NCBI GenBank assembly: GCA_021732285.1
Contig: JAKFVH010000009.1
Location: 1-64,000 of the forward strand
From: Reyranella sp.
Lineage (GTDB): Bacteria; Pseudomonadota; Alphaproteobacteria; Reyranellales; Reyranellaceae
Reading direction: 5' to 3'
Length of the DNA stretch: 64,000 nucleotides
Below the pieces are notes generated by a model that ran no database searches, was not told where the DNA came from, and saw nothing but the letters and a program-made list of their open reading frames with translations. Numbering within the stretch: position 1 is the first letter of the stretch; every line of letters starts with the position of its first letter. The position numbers were made by a program, and so were the translations under genes. This document shows, piece by piece, positions 48,291 to 57,310 of this stretch.

Positions 48291-49037
48291 TTACCAGTAA
48301 CGAACCGGACCGGTGTCGAGGTGGACGAAGCCCGAGCGCGGATAGAAGCCGACGCCGCCCATGTTGAGCGAGTAGGCGGCCTGACGCATCTGGAACACCG
48401 GCACGCCCGGGAAGCGGACGTCCATGGCGTTGCCGTTCATGTGCTGGCTGTCGCGCGCCACGCCGCGGCTGACGCTGGCCAGCCAGGCGTTGGTCGAGGG
48501 CGAGCGATAGGCCGACAGCACCTCGATCGAGCCGCCGTAGCCCACGATGTGCGCGGTGTGCCACAGCACGTCGAACAGCAGCGGGTCCATTTCCGTCTGC
48601 GCATTGTCCCGCGAGTCGCGCAGGAATTGGTTGAGCTGGTCGAGCGCCTTGCGATGGTAGGCGCCGTTCGACCAGTAAGTGACCGTCAGCACTTCCTGGG
48701 TGTTGAAGTTGACCAGGCTGAGCGAGCGCGGGCTCGTCGTGTCGAGCACCGGCGGCGGGCCGGACGGTGCGGGTGCAAAACCGCCATAGCGCGAGCCGCG
48801 CAAGGTCTCGGGCTTGGTCGTGCGTTGTTGCGGCTGCTGCGCCTGACGCGCCGGCGGCCGGACGACGTTGGGTTGGTTGGTGGGCTGGCTGGCAACGGCG
48901 GCGGTCTTCTTGACCGCTGGGTTAGCGCTCGACCCGCGGATGACCTGGGGAGTAGCCGTACCGGTGGTGTTGGATTGGGCGAAGCTTGGGCCGGTGACAG
49001 CCAGCACGGCGGCAAGACTCAACACAAAGCTGCGCAT
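48291..49037 (-). CDS. DUF882 / M15-like (YcbK-type) periplasmic protein
   Basis: 248 residues. ATG 49037 gives a signal peptide ([20 protein letters not shown]). A disordered Pro/Gln/Thr-rich part (about 30-85) leads to the domain with [63 protein letters not shown] and [14 protein letters not shown]. The His and Asp pattern (SxHxxGxAxD and HxD) is that of zinc D,D-peptidases such as VanY and YcbK, so a role at peptidoglycan is likely. Confidence 0.92.
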   Translation of the reverse strand: MRSFVLSLAAVLAVTGPSFAQSNTTGTATPQVIRGSSANPAVKKTAAVASQPTNQPNVVRPPARQAQQPQQRTTKPETLRGSRYGGFAPAPSGPPPVLDTTSPRSLSLVNFNTQEVLTVTYWSNGAYHRKALDQLNQFLRDSRDNAQTEMDPLLFDVLWHTAHIVGYGGSIEVLSAYRSPSTNAWLASVSRGVARDSQHMNGNAMDVRFPGVPVFQMRQAAYSLNMGGVGFYPRSGFVHLDTGPVRYW

Positions 49038-49078
49038 CCCCCGCCCTCGCTGTTGCATTTTTGTCACGATTCTCCTTA

Positions 49079-50485
49079 TCAGAGACCGATTCGTGACACA
49101 AAGCGAAATTCGGGATCGCGCGCCAAAGCGAGGCCGATGACTTCACCAATCATGCAGAGTGTTGGCCCCTCGAGCGCAACGCGCCGCGCCTGCTGCTCGA
49201 TGGTGGCGAGCGTGCCGACGACTCGCCGTTCCTGATTGGTCGTGCCGTTCTCGATCAACGCGACGGGTGTCGACGAGGGCAATCCATGCTCGACCAAGCG
49301 TGCGGCGATGATCGGCAAGGTCTCAGCGCCCATGTAGACGACGACGGTCTGGCGCGGCCGCGCCAGCATCGGCCAGTCGAGCGCGACGGTGCCGTCCTTG
49401 AGCTGGCCGGTGACGAAGATGCAGGCCTGCGCATGGTCGCGATGGGTGAGCGGGATCGCGGCCGACGCAGCACATCCCAGCGCCGCGGTGATGCCGGGCA
49501 CGACCTCGACGGCGATACCGGCGCGCACCAGCGCCTCGATCTCCTCGCCGCCGCGGCCGAACACCAGTGGATCGCCGCCCTTCAGCCGCACCACGCTGTT
49601 GCCGGCGCGCGCCAGGGAGACAAGTCGCTGGTTGATCTCCTGTTGCGTCGAGCCGTGATCGGCGCGCCGCTTGCCGACGAAGATGCGTTCGGCATCGCGC
49701 CGCGCCATCGCCAGCACCTCGGGCGAGACCAGACGGTCGTAGACGATGACGTCGGCACGCTGCAGCAGGCGATGGGCCTTCATGGTGAGAAGGTCGGGAT
49801 CGCCGGGACCGGCGCCCACCAGATGGACCATGCCGGCCGGTGCATTCTCGTTGCGCGTCGAATCGAGCAGCCGGATCAGTTCGCGGCGAGCGGCGATCTC
49901 GTCGCCGGCCAGCGCCAGCTCGCCGATGCGGCCGGCGAACACGCGGTCCCAGAAGCGACGGCGGTCGCGCGAGTTCTCGAGCGTGCGGCGCACCTGAGCG
50001 CGGAAGATCTCGGCAAAGCGCGCCAGCCGGCCGATCGCCGCCGGCAGGGCACGCTCGATCTCGGCGCGAATGCGGCGCGCCAGCGCAGGCGCAGCGCCGC
50101 CGGTCGAGATGGCGATGGTGATGGGCGCGCGATCGACGATCGCCGGCATGATGAAGCTGGAGAGACGCGGTCGGTCGACGACGTTGACCGGAAGGCTGCG
50201 CTGCTGGGCGGCGTGCGACACGCGCGCGGCCAGCGCCTCGTCGTCGGTCGCCACGATCACCAGCGCCATGCCCGAAAGGTCGTCGTCATCGAAGCGACGG
50301 CCGGCCCACGAGATGCGCGCCTCGGCGATCAATTGGGCGATGTCGCCCACCACCGTGTCGGCGATCAGGCTGATGCGCGCCCCGGCCGACAGCAGCAGCT
50401 CGACCTTGCGCGCCGCCGGCTCGCCGCCGCCGACCACGAGCACGGGGCGATCCTGCAGGGCGAGGAAGATGGGAAAGGTCTGCAT
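49079..50485 (-). CDS. cysG: Siroheme synthase CysG (precorrin-2 dehydrogenase/ferrochelatase and uroporphyrinogen-III methyltransferase)
   Basis: 468 residues with both parts of CysG. The N-terminal half has VLVVGGGEPAARKVELLLSA, binding NAD for precorrin-2 oxidation and iron insertion. The C-terminal half (from about 215) has VGAGPGDPDLLTMKAHRLLQ and RLKGGDPLVFGRGGEE, the SAM-dependent methyltransferase. It starts two bases after nasA, and makes the siroheme cofactor for the nirA product in the same operon. Confidence 0.97.
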   Translation of the reverse strand: MQTFPIFLALQDRPVLVVGGGEPAARKVELLLSAGARISLIADTVVGDIAQLIAEARISWAGRRFDDDDLSGMALVIVATDDEALAARVSHAAQQRSLPVNVVDRPRLSSFIMPAIVDRAPITIAISTGGAAPALARRIRAEIERALPAAIGRLARFAEIFRAQVRRTLENSRDRRRFWDRVFAGRIGELALAGDEIAARRELIRLLDSTRNENAPAGMVHLVGAGPGDPDLLTMKAHRLLQRADVIVYDRLVSPEVLAMARRDAERIFVGKRRADHGSTQQEINQRLVSLARAGNSVVRLKGGDPLVFGRGGEEIEALVRAGIAVEVVPGITAALGCAASAAIPLTHRDHAQACIFVTGQLKDGTVALDWPMLARPRQTVVVYMGAETLPIIAARLVEHGLPSSTPVALIENGTTNQERRVVGTLATIEQQARRVALEGPTLCMIGEVIGLALARDPEFRFVSRIGL

Positions 50486-50487
50486 CG

Positions 50488-53100
50488 TTACGCCGCCTGC
50501 CGTGGCCGCGCCGCACGCAGCAGGGCGCGGATCTCGGGCCGACAGGAGCCGCAGCTCGTCCCGGCCTTGGTGACGGCGCCGACGGCGTCGAGCGTCATGG
50601 CGCCATTGGCGATCGCGGTCTGCACCGAAGCACAGGACACGCCGAGGCAGGCGCAGATCTCGCCGCCCCGATCCGCGGCATCGCCGCCGTGCAGCAGGAC
50701 TTGCCGCTGCTCACTGTCGAGCTGGGCCATCGCCATGAACGGCGCCAGCCGGTCGCGGGCGGTTTCGTCGTGCGCCTTGCCGATTCTCATGACCGCTTCG
50801 AGCCGACCGTCGCTGATGACGGCCCCCAGCGCATCCTCGCCGTCTGCCCACGGGCCTGGATTGGCCGTACGCATCGCGGCCGACAGCGCGCGGCGCGCCG
50901 AGGCCAAAGGTTGCTCGCCCGCCAGCAGGTAGGCGTGGCATCCGGCGCCCCTGATACGCGCCCAGTAGGTGACCTCGGGCAGCATTATCGGCCTGCGAGC
51001 GAGAATCGTGCCATGCCACTGAACGGCGACCCGGCGGACCTCGACCGGCGTGTGCTTGAGCTCGGGCTGGCCGGAAATGGGATCGACCGCGGGATTGACG
51101 GCGGCATTGATGCGGCCGGCCCGCGAGAGCTGCGCCGTCCAGTGCATGGGCGCGAAGGCCTCACCCTGGCGCAGTGCCGTCGAGAGATGCACACGCAGTG
51201 CGGCGCGACCCCAGGCGCTGGTCACTTCGGCGATGTCACCGTCCTGCAACCCGCGCTGCGCGGCATCGATGGCGTTGAGCTCGATGGTCGGCTCGGGGCG
51301 ATGGCCGGCGAGCCGCGGCGACTTCGCCGTGCGCGTCATGGTGTGCCACTGGTCGCGCACGCGGCCGGTGTTCAGTCGGATCGGCCATTCATTGCTGGGG
51401 GCGTGAAGGGGTTCGCGCGCGGCCGTGGCGATGAAACGGGCGCGCCCGTCGGAATGGAAGAAGCCGCCGTCGGCGAAGAACCGGGTCTTGGTCGCAGGCG
51501 AGCCCTTGGCCGCCGGCCAGACGAAGGGTTTCAGCGAGTCATAGGCGCCGTCATCGATGTCGGCATAGGCGCCGATATTGAAGTCGCGCTGGCCTTCGTT
51601 CTCGAAGGCCGAGAGGCTGGCATGCTCACGGAAGATGTCGGCGACGCCCCTCCAGGCGAATTCCTCGCCATGGCCCAGGCGGCGCGCGACCTCGGCGATG
51701 ATCCACCAGTCCTGGCGCGCCTCGCCGGGCGGCGGCAGGAACGGACGCTGGCGCGAGATGCCACGCTCGGAGTTGGTGACGGTGCCGTTCTTCTCCGCCC
51801 AGGCAAGTGCGGGCAGGCGGACGCGGCAGGCATCGACGGTGTCCGACGCGCGCACCGCTTCGGAGACGACGGAGAGCTCGCAGGCGGCGAGTGCGGCACG
51901 CACGGCGTCGGCGTTGGGCAAGCTGGCGACGGGATTGGTCGCCATGATCCACACCGCCTTGACGCGGCCGGCACGCACCGCCTCGAACAGCTCGACGGCC
52001 TTCAGGCCGGCCTTGCGGGGCACGCGGTTGGTGTTCCAGAAGCGGCCGACGCGACCGACATCGTCCAAGGCGAAGTCCATGTGCGCGGCCAGCGTGTTGG
52101 ACAGTGCGCCCACTTCGCGGCCGCCCATGGCGTTGGGCTGGCCAGTGATCGAGAACGGCCCCGTGCCCGGCCGGCCGATGCGGCCGGTCAGCAGATGGCA
52201 GTTGATCAGCGCATTGACCTTGTCGACGCCGGCGCTCGACTGGTTCACGCCCTGGGAATAGAGCGTGACGGTCTTCTCAGTCCTGGCGAACCAGTCGAAG
52301 AAGGTCTCCAGGTCGGCCTTGGGCAGGTCGCACTGGGCGACGTCACTGGCGCGCGCGGCGATCAGGGCGTCGTCCATGCCGACCGTGTGCTTGTCGACGA
52401 AGCGCTTGGCCGTGGCGCCGCGGCGCTGCAGCTCGGCCAGCAGCGCATTGAACAGGGCAACGTCGCTGCCGGGCCGCAGGCCGAGGTGCAGGTCGGCGAT
52501 ATCGCAGGTCTCGGTGCGGCGCGGGTCGACGACGACGATGCGCATGGCCGGCCGCGCCCGCTTGGCCGCCTCCAGGCGCTGAAACAGCACGGGATGGCAC
52601 CAGGCGAGATTGCTGCCGACCAGCACGACGAGGTCGGCCTGCTCGAAGTCCTCATAGAGGCCGGGCACGGTGTCGCTGCCGAAAGCGCGCTTGTGGCCAG
52701 CCACCGACGAGGCCATGCAAAGCCGCGAGTTGGTGTCGATGTTGGCGGTGCCGATGAAGCCCTTGATGAGCTTGTTGGCGGCGTAATAGTCCTCGGTCAG
52801 GAGCTGGCCGGAGACGTAGAAGGCGACGGCATCGGGGCCGTGGCGTGTGACGATCTCACGGAAGCCGTCGGCCACGGTGTCGAGCGCGGTGTCCCACGAC
52901 ACGCGGCGACCATCGACCTCGGGATGGAGCAGCCGGTCTTCCAGCGACAGCGTCTCGCCCAGCGCGGCGCCCTTGGAACAGATGCGCCCGCGATTGGCCG
53001 GATGATCGGGATCGCCGACGACATCGGCGCCGCCCTTGCCGTCCGGCGTGATCTTTAGGCCGCAGCCAACGCCGCAATAGGGGCAGGTCGTGCGGATCAT
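50488..53100 (-). CDS. nasA: Assimilatory nitrate reductase catalytic subunit (NasA)
   Basis: 870 residues. The N-terminal [4Fe-4S] motif is CPYCGVGCGL with a fourth Cys in RGRICSKG; molybdopterin-binding parts follow (ASSVAGHKRAFGSDTVPGLY, LLTGRIGRPGTGPFSITGQP, NTGRVRDQWHTMTRT). The last 60 residues are a BFD-like [2Fe-2S] domain (CACLGVSCASVQTAI, AGTSCGSCRPEI). This is the cytoplasmic enzyme that reduces nitrate to nitrite. A 63-base gap filled by a palindrome separates it from the flavoprotein gene upstream. Confidence 0.96.
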   Translation of the reverse strand: MIRTTCPYCGVGCGLKITPDGKGGADVVGDPDHPANRGRICSKGAALGETLSLEDRLLHPEVDGRRVSWDTALDTVADGFREIVTRHGPDAVAFYVSGQLLTEDYYAANKLIKGFIGTANIDTNSRLCMASSVAGHKRAFGSDTVPGLYEDFEQADLVVLVGSNLAWCHPVLFQRLEAAKRARPAMRIVVVDPRRTETCDIADLHLGLRPGSDVALFNALLAELQRRGATAKRFVDKHTVGMDDALIAARASDVAQCDLPKADLETFFDWFARTEKTVTLYSQGVNQSSAGVDKVNALINCHLLTGRIGRPGTGPFSITGQPNAMGGREVGALSNTLAAHMDFALDDVGRVGRFWNTNRVPRKAGLKAVELFEAVRAGRVKAVWIMATNPVASLPNADAVRAALAACELSVVSEAVRASDTVDACRVRLPALAWAEKNGTVTNSERGISRQRPFLPPPGEARQDWWIIAEVARRLGHGEEFAWRGVADIFREHASLSAFENEGQRDFNIGAYADIDDGAYDSLKPFVWPAAKGSPATKTRFFADGGFFHSDGRARFIATAAREPLHAPSNEWPIRLNTGRVRDQWHTMTRTAKSPRLAGHRPEPTIELNAIDAAQRGLQDGDIAEVTSAWGRAALRVHLSTALRQGEAFAPMHWTAQLSRAGRINAAVNPAVDPISGQPELKHTPVEVRRVAVQWHGTILARRPIMLPEVTYWARIRGAGCHAYLLAGEQPLASARRALSAAMRTANPGPWADGEDALGAVISDGRLEAVMRIGKAHDETARDRLAPFMAMAQLDSEQRQVLLHGGDAADRGGEICACLGVSCASVQTAIANGAMTLDAVGAVTKAGTSCGSCRPEIRALLRAARPRQAA

Positions 53101-53102
53101 AT

Positions 53103-53161
53103 GGGAGCGCGGGCCTCTGGCCCGCTCATGATCATGATGCGGGCCAGAGGCCCGCGCTCCC
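53103..53161. repeat. Palindrome inside the nitrate operon
   Basis: Arms of 23 bases (left 53103-53125, GGGAGCGCGGGCCTCTGGCC then CGC; right 53139-53161) flank a short palindromic centre TCATGATCATGA. It fills the gap between the flavoprotein stop and nasA. It could be a partial terminator or message stabiliser within the operon. Confidence 0.75.
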
Positions 53162-53163
53162 GA

Positions 53164-54729
53164 CTAGTAAACATCGCGCTGATACCGGCCAGCCTTGGCG
53201 AGGGCGTCGAGCCAGGCCTTCGCCTGCTCCGCGCTCTTTCCGCCCTGCTCGACAGCGATCGCGAGCAGCGTGTCCTCGACGTCCTTGGCCATGCGCTTGG
53301 CGTCGCCGCAGACATAGAAGTGCGCGCCGTCCTCCAGCCATTGCCAGAGCTCGGCGGCAGCCTCCTGCATGCGGTTCTGGACGTAGATCTTCTCCGCCTG
53401 GTCGCGCGAGAAGGCGAGGTCGAGACGGTGCAGCACGCCGCGGCGCTGCCAGTCCATGATCTGGTCCTCGTAGAGGAAGTCGGCCGAGCGCTTCTGGTCG
53501 CCGAAGAACAGCCAGTTCCTTCCCTTTGCGCCGCGCGCCTCGCGCTCCTCGAGGAAGGCGCGGAACGGCGCGATGCCGGTGCCCGGGCCAACCATGATCG
53601 CCGCCGCGCTGTCGTCGGCCGGCGGGCCAAAACCGTGGCTCTTCTGCACGAAGATCGGGATGACGTCGCCCGGCTTCGCAAAGTCGGCGAGATAGCAGGA
53701 GCCGATGCCGTGGCGCTGGCGCTCGTTGCTGTCCCAGCGCACGGCCGACACGGTGAGATGCACTTCGCGCGGATGCGCCTTGGACGACGAGGCGATCGAA
53801 TAGAGGCGCGGCTGCAGGCGATCGAGCGACTTCAGCAGGCCCGGCAGCGATGGCATCACCGACGGAAACGCCATCAGGAGGTCGAGCAGGTCGGCCTCGG
53901 CCAGCTCGGCCGGCCCCTCGCCGCGGGCCAGCGCCTGCAACTTCAGCGCTTCCTCGCCATCGAAGGCGCGGGTGGCCAGGAACTCCATGCATTCGTCGCT
54001 GGGTCGAGCGATGTCGACCTTGCTTAAAAGGACCTGGCGCAGCGGCAGGGCGTCGCCATCGAAGGCCACCATCTCCTCGCCGGTGGCGCCGACGCGATCG
54101 AGCACGGCCTGCACCAGCTGCGGGTTCTTGCGGGCGAAGACGCCGAGGCTGTCGCCTGCCTCGTAGGTAAGGTCGGTGGACGACAGGTCGAACACGACGT
54201 GGCGCACGTCCTTGCCCGAGCCCGGCCGGTTGAGCGGATGGGCATCGACCAAAGTGGCAAGTGCCGGCCGGTCGCGCGAGCCGACGGGTGCGGCCGACTT
54301 CGCGGCTGGTACCGCCGGCGCGCCGTCGCGCTGCGGTTCCAGGGCGGCCAAAAGCTCCTTCAGCTTGCGCTGGGTCTCCTTGCCGCCCGGCACACAGCGG
54401 CCCATGTCGGCCTCGCCGCCCGACCACACAGCCTCGGCATAGGTCTGGCAGAGATAGCCGCACTGGCCGCAATCGAGCTGGGCCATGGCGGCCATGAGCT
54501 GGCGCTCGGGCTTGGCGCCCTTGGCGAGCTCCAGCCGCTCGGGCATCGCCAGCGACGCGTCGTGCCAGGGGAAGTCCTCGTCAGGCTCGGCGGCGGCGTC
54601 GGTGTGGCCCACTGCCTCGCCGCTCACGCCAAGGTAGGCGGCGAAGAAGCCGTTCAGCCAGGCGCGCTGCTCGGTCGAGAACGGCGCGGTCTCGGGGATG
54701 ATCGACGGGACGGGCGTGATGGCGTTCAT
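53164..54729 (-). CDS. Iron-sulfur/FAD/NADPH reductase (CysJ-like without FMN domain), electron donor for nitrite/nitrate reduction
   Basis: 521 residues from ATG 54729, which overlaps the nirA stop by four bases. The N-terminus has FSTEQRAWLNGFFAAY, similar to the start of the nirA product, then a four-cysteine motif DCGQCGYLCQTYAEAV ... GRCVPGG (Cys87, 90, 94, 112), as in the small Fe-S domain PF04060. From about 160 it is a CysJ/P450-reductase type FAD-NADPH module: RLYSIASSS, GIGSCYLADF, MVGPGTGIAPFRAFL, FFGDQKRSADFLYEDQI, YVCGDAKRMAKDVEDTL. The flavodoxin (FMN) domain of CysJ is missing. It probably passes electrons from NADPH to NirA or NasA. Confidence 0.88.
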   Translation of the reverse strand: MNAITPVPSIIPETAPFSTEQRAWLNGFFAAYLGVSGEAVGHTDAAAEPDEDFPWHDASLAMPERLELAKGAKPERQLMAAMAQLDCGQCGYLCQTYAEAVWSGGEADMGRCVPGGKETQRKLKELLAALEPQRDGAPAVPAAKSAAPVGSRDRPALATLVDAHPLNRPGSGKDVRHVVFDLSSTDLTYEAGDSLGVFARKNPQLVQAVLDRVGATGEEMVAFDGDALPLRQVLLSKVDIARPSDECMEFLATRAFDGEEALKLQALARGEGPAELAEADLLDLLMAFPSVMPSLPGLLKSLDRLQPRLYSIASSSKAHPREVHLTVSAVRWDSNERQRHGIGSCYLADFAKPGDVIPIFVQKSHGFGPPADDSAAAIMVGPGTGIAPFRAFLEEREARGAKGRNWLFFGDQKRSADFLYEDQIMDWQRRGVLHRLDLAFSRDQAEKIYVQNRMQEAAAELWQWLEDGAHFYVCGDAKRMAKDVEDTLLAIAVEQGGKSAEQAKAWLDALAKAGRYQRDVY

Positions 54730-56492
54730 GCCACGAGCTCGGCGGGCGCGCGGTCGGCAAGGTCGCGCAGGACGGCAACCTCGTGGCGGCGCGTGAATTC
54801 GAAAAAGGACTCGGTCGGCACCGCGCGATGGGCGAGCCAGGCGGCCAGCAGTCTCTCGAGCAGCGGCGGCAGGTCGTCGAACGCGACCGACTTCGCGTAT
54901 TCGCGTGCCATCGCCTGCTCGGCGGTCGAGGCGGCGCCACCGCCGATATAGACGTGATAGCCCTCGACGCTGTCCTCGCCGCGATCGACCTTGGCGGCTA
55001 AAAGGCCGATGTCGCCGACATAGTGCTGGGCGCAGGAATGGTGGCAGCCGGTGAGATGGACGTTGATCGGCAGGTCGACCGCCACGCGTGCCTCGAGATA
55101 GTCGGCGAGCCTCAGCGCATGGCCCTTGGTGTTCGAGGCGGCGAACTTGCAGCCGGCATTGCCGGTGCAGGCGACCAGGCCGCGGCGGATGGCGCTCGCC
55201 TCGATGCCCAGGCCCAGCGCGTTGATGGCGGCTATGCAGATGCCGACATCGCGGTCGGCGACGTCGGAGATCAGGAGGTTCTGCCACACGGTCAGCCGGA
55301 TGGTGCCGCTGCCGAAGCGCTCCGAGATCTCGGCCAGGCCGCGCATCTGCTCCGACGTCAGCCGGCCGACCGGCAAGACCAGCCCGAGATAGTTGCGGCC
55401 GGCCTGCTTCTGGCGGTGCGCGCCGATATGGCCGTGCTTGTCGGCCATCGGCCGCGGCGCGATCACCGCGCCGGCGGCGCGGCGCAGCGGCTTTCCGTAT
55501 TGCTTCTCGACCTCGGCCACGAAGGCGTCGCGGCCCATGCGGTCGAGCACGTATTTCAGGCGCGCCTTCTGGCGGTTGGTGCGATCGCCGTGCGCCACGA
55601 AGGCGCGCACGACGGCGGCCGCCACGGCCACGCACTCGTCGGGCTTGAGCAGGATGCCGGTCTCGAAGGCGAAATCGAGATGGCCGGTGATGCCGCCGAG
55701 CTGCAGGTGGAAATAGATGCCGGGCTCGATGCCATCGGTGACCCGGCAGGCGACGAAGCCGATGTCGTTGGTGTCCTCGAGGGTCGGCACGCGCCCGCCG
55801 CCGTCGAAGGCGATGTTGAACTTGCGCGGCAGGCCGTACATCTCGCGGTGATCGAGGATGTAGTGGTGCATGGCGCTGCACAGCGGCCGGGTGTCGAAAA
55901 GCTCTTGCGGGTCGATGCCCGCGGTCGAGCTGCCGGTGATGTTGCGGATGTTGTCGGCGCCCGAGCCGCGCGCGGTGAGGCCGAGCGCCTGCACCGCGTT
56001 CAACAGGTCGATCGCGTGCGCCGCGCCGATCTCGCGGATCTGCAGGTTGGCGCGCGTGGTCACATCGGCGTAGCCGCCGCCCCAGGCATCGGCTGCCTCG
56101 GCGAGGCCGCGGAACTGCCAGGCGCTTAAAATGCCGTTGGGGATGCGCAGGCGGCACATGAAGGAGTCCTGGGCCGGCGCGACATAGAACAGGCCCTGAT
56201 ACTTGGTCAGGAAGACGTCCATGCCCTTGGGGAACTGCCCCGCCTTGGCGCGACCCGCGACTTCGTCCATGCGGTCCAGGGGATGACGCTGGCGCTTGGC
56301 GGTCTCCTCGGCGACCAGCTTGCCGCCGGCCGCGAGCGCGCGGTCCTGGGCGGCGGTCTGCAGGGCATCGAGGTTCGACGGCGCAGCCGCGGCAGCGCTG
56401 CGGTTGGTCAGCTTGTCGGCGGCCTTGCGGGCCTCCAGGCCGCTGACGAACCCTTGCAGCCACTGTTTCTGCTGGTCGTCGAACTCGGTCAT
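54726..56492 (-). CDS. nirA: Ferredoxin-type nitrite reductase NirA (siroheme, [4Fe-4S])
   Basis: 588 residues. The coupled siroheme-[4Fe-4S] ligands are Cys442, Cys448 (ACTGNAGC) and Cys483, Cys487 (TGCHHSC), the NirA/CysI pattern. The two nitrite/sulfite reductase repeats are visible (RLRIPNGILSAWQFRGLAEA; LVLPVGRLTSEQMRGLAEIS). Nitrite is reduced to ammonium. Sulfite reductase is the alternative, but linkage to nas and nrt genes favours nitrite. The overlap with the flavoprotein gene suggests a complex. Confidence 0.93.
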   Translation of the reverse strand: MTEFDDQQKQWLQGFVSGLEARKAADKLTNRSAAAAAPSNLDALQTAAQDRALAAGGKLVAEETAKRQRHPLDRMDEVAGRAKAGQFPKGMDVFLTKYQGLFYVAPAQDSFMCRLRIPNGILSAWQFRGLAEAADAWGGGYADVTTRANLQIREIGAAHAIDLLNAVQALGLTARGSGADNIRNITGSSTAGIDPQELFDTRPLCSAMHHYILDHREMYGLPRKFNIAFDGGGRVPTLEDTNDIGFVACRVTDGIEPGIYFHLQLGGITGHLDFAFETGILLKPDECVAVAAAVVRAFVAHGDRTNRQKARLKYVLDRMGRDAFVAEVEKQYGKPLRRAAGAVIAPRPMADKHGHIGAHRQKQAGRNYLGLVLPVGRLTSEQMRGLAEISERFGSGTIRLTVWQNLLISDVADRDVGICIAAINALGLGIEASAIRRGLVACTGNAGCKFAASNTKGHALRLADYLEARVAVDLPINVHLTGCHHSCAQHYVGDIGLLAAKVDRGEDSVEGYHVYIGGGAASTAEQAMAREYAKSVAFDDLPPLLERLLAAWLAHRAVPTESFFEFTRRHEVAVLRDLADRAPAELVA

Positions 56493-56499
56493 GCCGTCC

Positions 56500-57300
56500 T
56501 CAGGCAGCGCGGGCCGGCACGCGATGCCGGGCGTAGAGGAATTCCAGCACGGCCGCGCGGCAGCGGGCGTACTCGGCGTCGGTCGCGAGCTCGAGCCGGC
56601 GGCGCGGCCGCGCCAGGGGCACCTTCAGGATCTCGCCGATGGTGGCCGACGGACCGTTGGTCATCATGACCACGCGGTCCGACAGCAGCACCGCCTCGTC
56701 GACGTCGTGGGTGATCATCATCACCGTGTTGCCGAGGCGGGCATGGATCTCCATGACGCTGTCCTGCAGATGGGCGCGGGTCAGCGCGTCCAGCGCGCCG
56801 AACGGCTCATCCATCAAGAGCACCTTGGGCTGCATGGCGAGCGCGCGGGCGATGCCGACGCGCTGCTTCATGCCGCCGGAGACCTCGTGCGGGCGCTTGT
56901 CCTTCGCTTGCGCCATCTGGACGAGTTCGAGATTGTGCATCACCCAGTCGTGGCGCTCGGCCTTGGTCTTGGACGAGCCGAACACCTTGTCGACCGCGAT
57001 CGCGACGTTGCCGTAGACGGTGAGCCAGGGCAGCAGGGAATGGTTCTGGAAGACGATGGCGCGGTCGGGCCCGGGCTCGTCGACGACCTTGCCTTCGAGG
57101 AAGACCTCGCCGGTGGTCGAGGTCAGAAGCCCGCCCAGGATGTTGAGCAAGGTCGACTTGCCGCAGCCGGAGTGGCCGATCAGGGAGACGAACTCGCCCT
57201 GGTCGATGGTGAGGTTGACGTCGCGCAGCACTTCCGTCGCCATCTGGCCGCGGCGGAAGCTCATGCCGATCTGCTCGAACTTGAGGTAGCTCTTGTCCAT
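56500..57300 (-). CDS. nrtD: Nitrate ABC transporter ATP-binding protein
   Basis: 266 residues. Walker A GHSGCGKST, signature VSGGMKQRVGIARA, Walker B VLLMDEPFGALD, then MMITHDVDEAVLLSDRVVMM. The C-terminal VPLARPRRRLELATDAEYAR is typical of nitrate/sulfonate/taurine type ATPases. Its place between nrtB and nirA assigns nitrate. It energises uptake through NrtB. Confidence 0.94.
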   Translation of the reverse strand: MDKSYLKFEQIGMSFRRGQMATEVLRDVNLTIDQGEFVSLIGHSGCGKSTLLNILGGLLTSTTGEVFLEGKVVDEPGPDRAIVFQNHSLLPWLTVYGNVAIAVDKVFGSSKTKAERHDWVMHNLELVQMAQAKDKRPHEVSGGMKQRVGIARALAMQPKVLLMDEPFGALDALTRAHLQDSVMEIHARLGNTVMMITHDVDEAVLLSDRVVMMTNGPSATIGEILKVPLARPRRRLELATDAEYARCRAAVLEFLYARHRVPARAA

Positions 57301-57310
57301 GGTCCGCCTC

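Noticed and set aside
50689..53058. A 789-codon plus-strand frame opposite nasA
   Set aside because: Shadow of nasA; no recognisable protein features.
53164..56463. A single 1099-codon frame covering the flavoprotein and the nirA region
   Set aside because: Only the part after ATG 54729 is protein-like; the upstream part is another frame of nirA.
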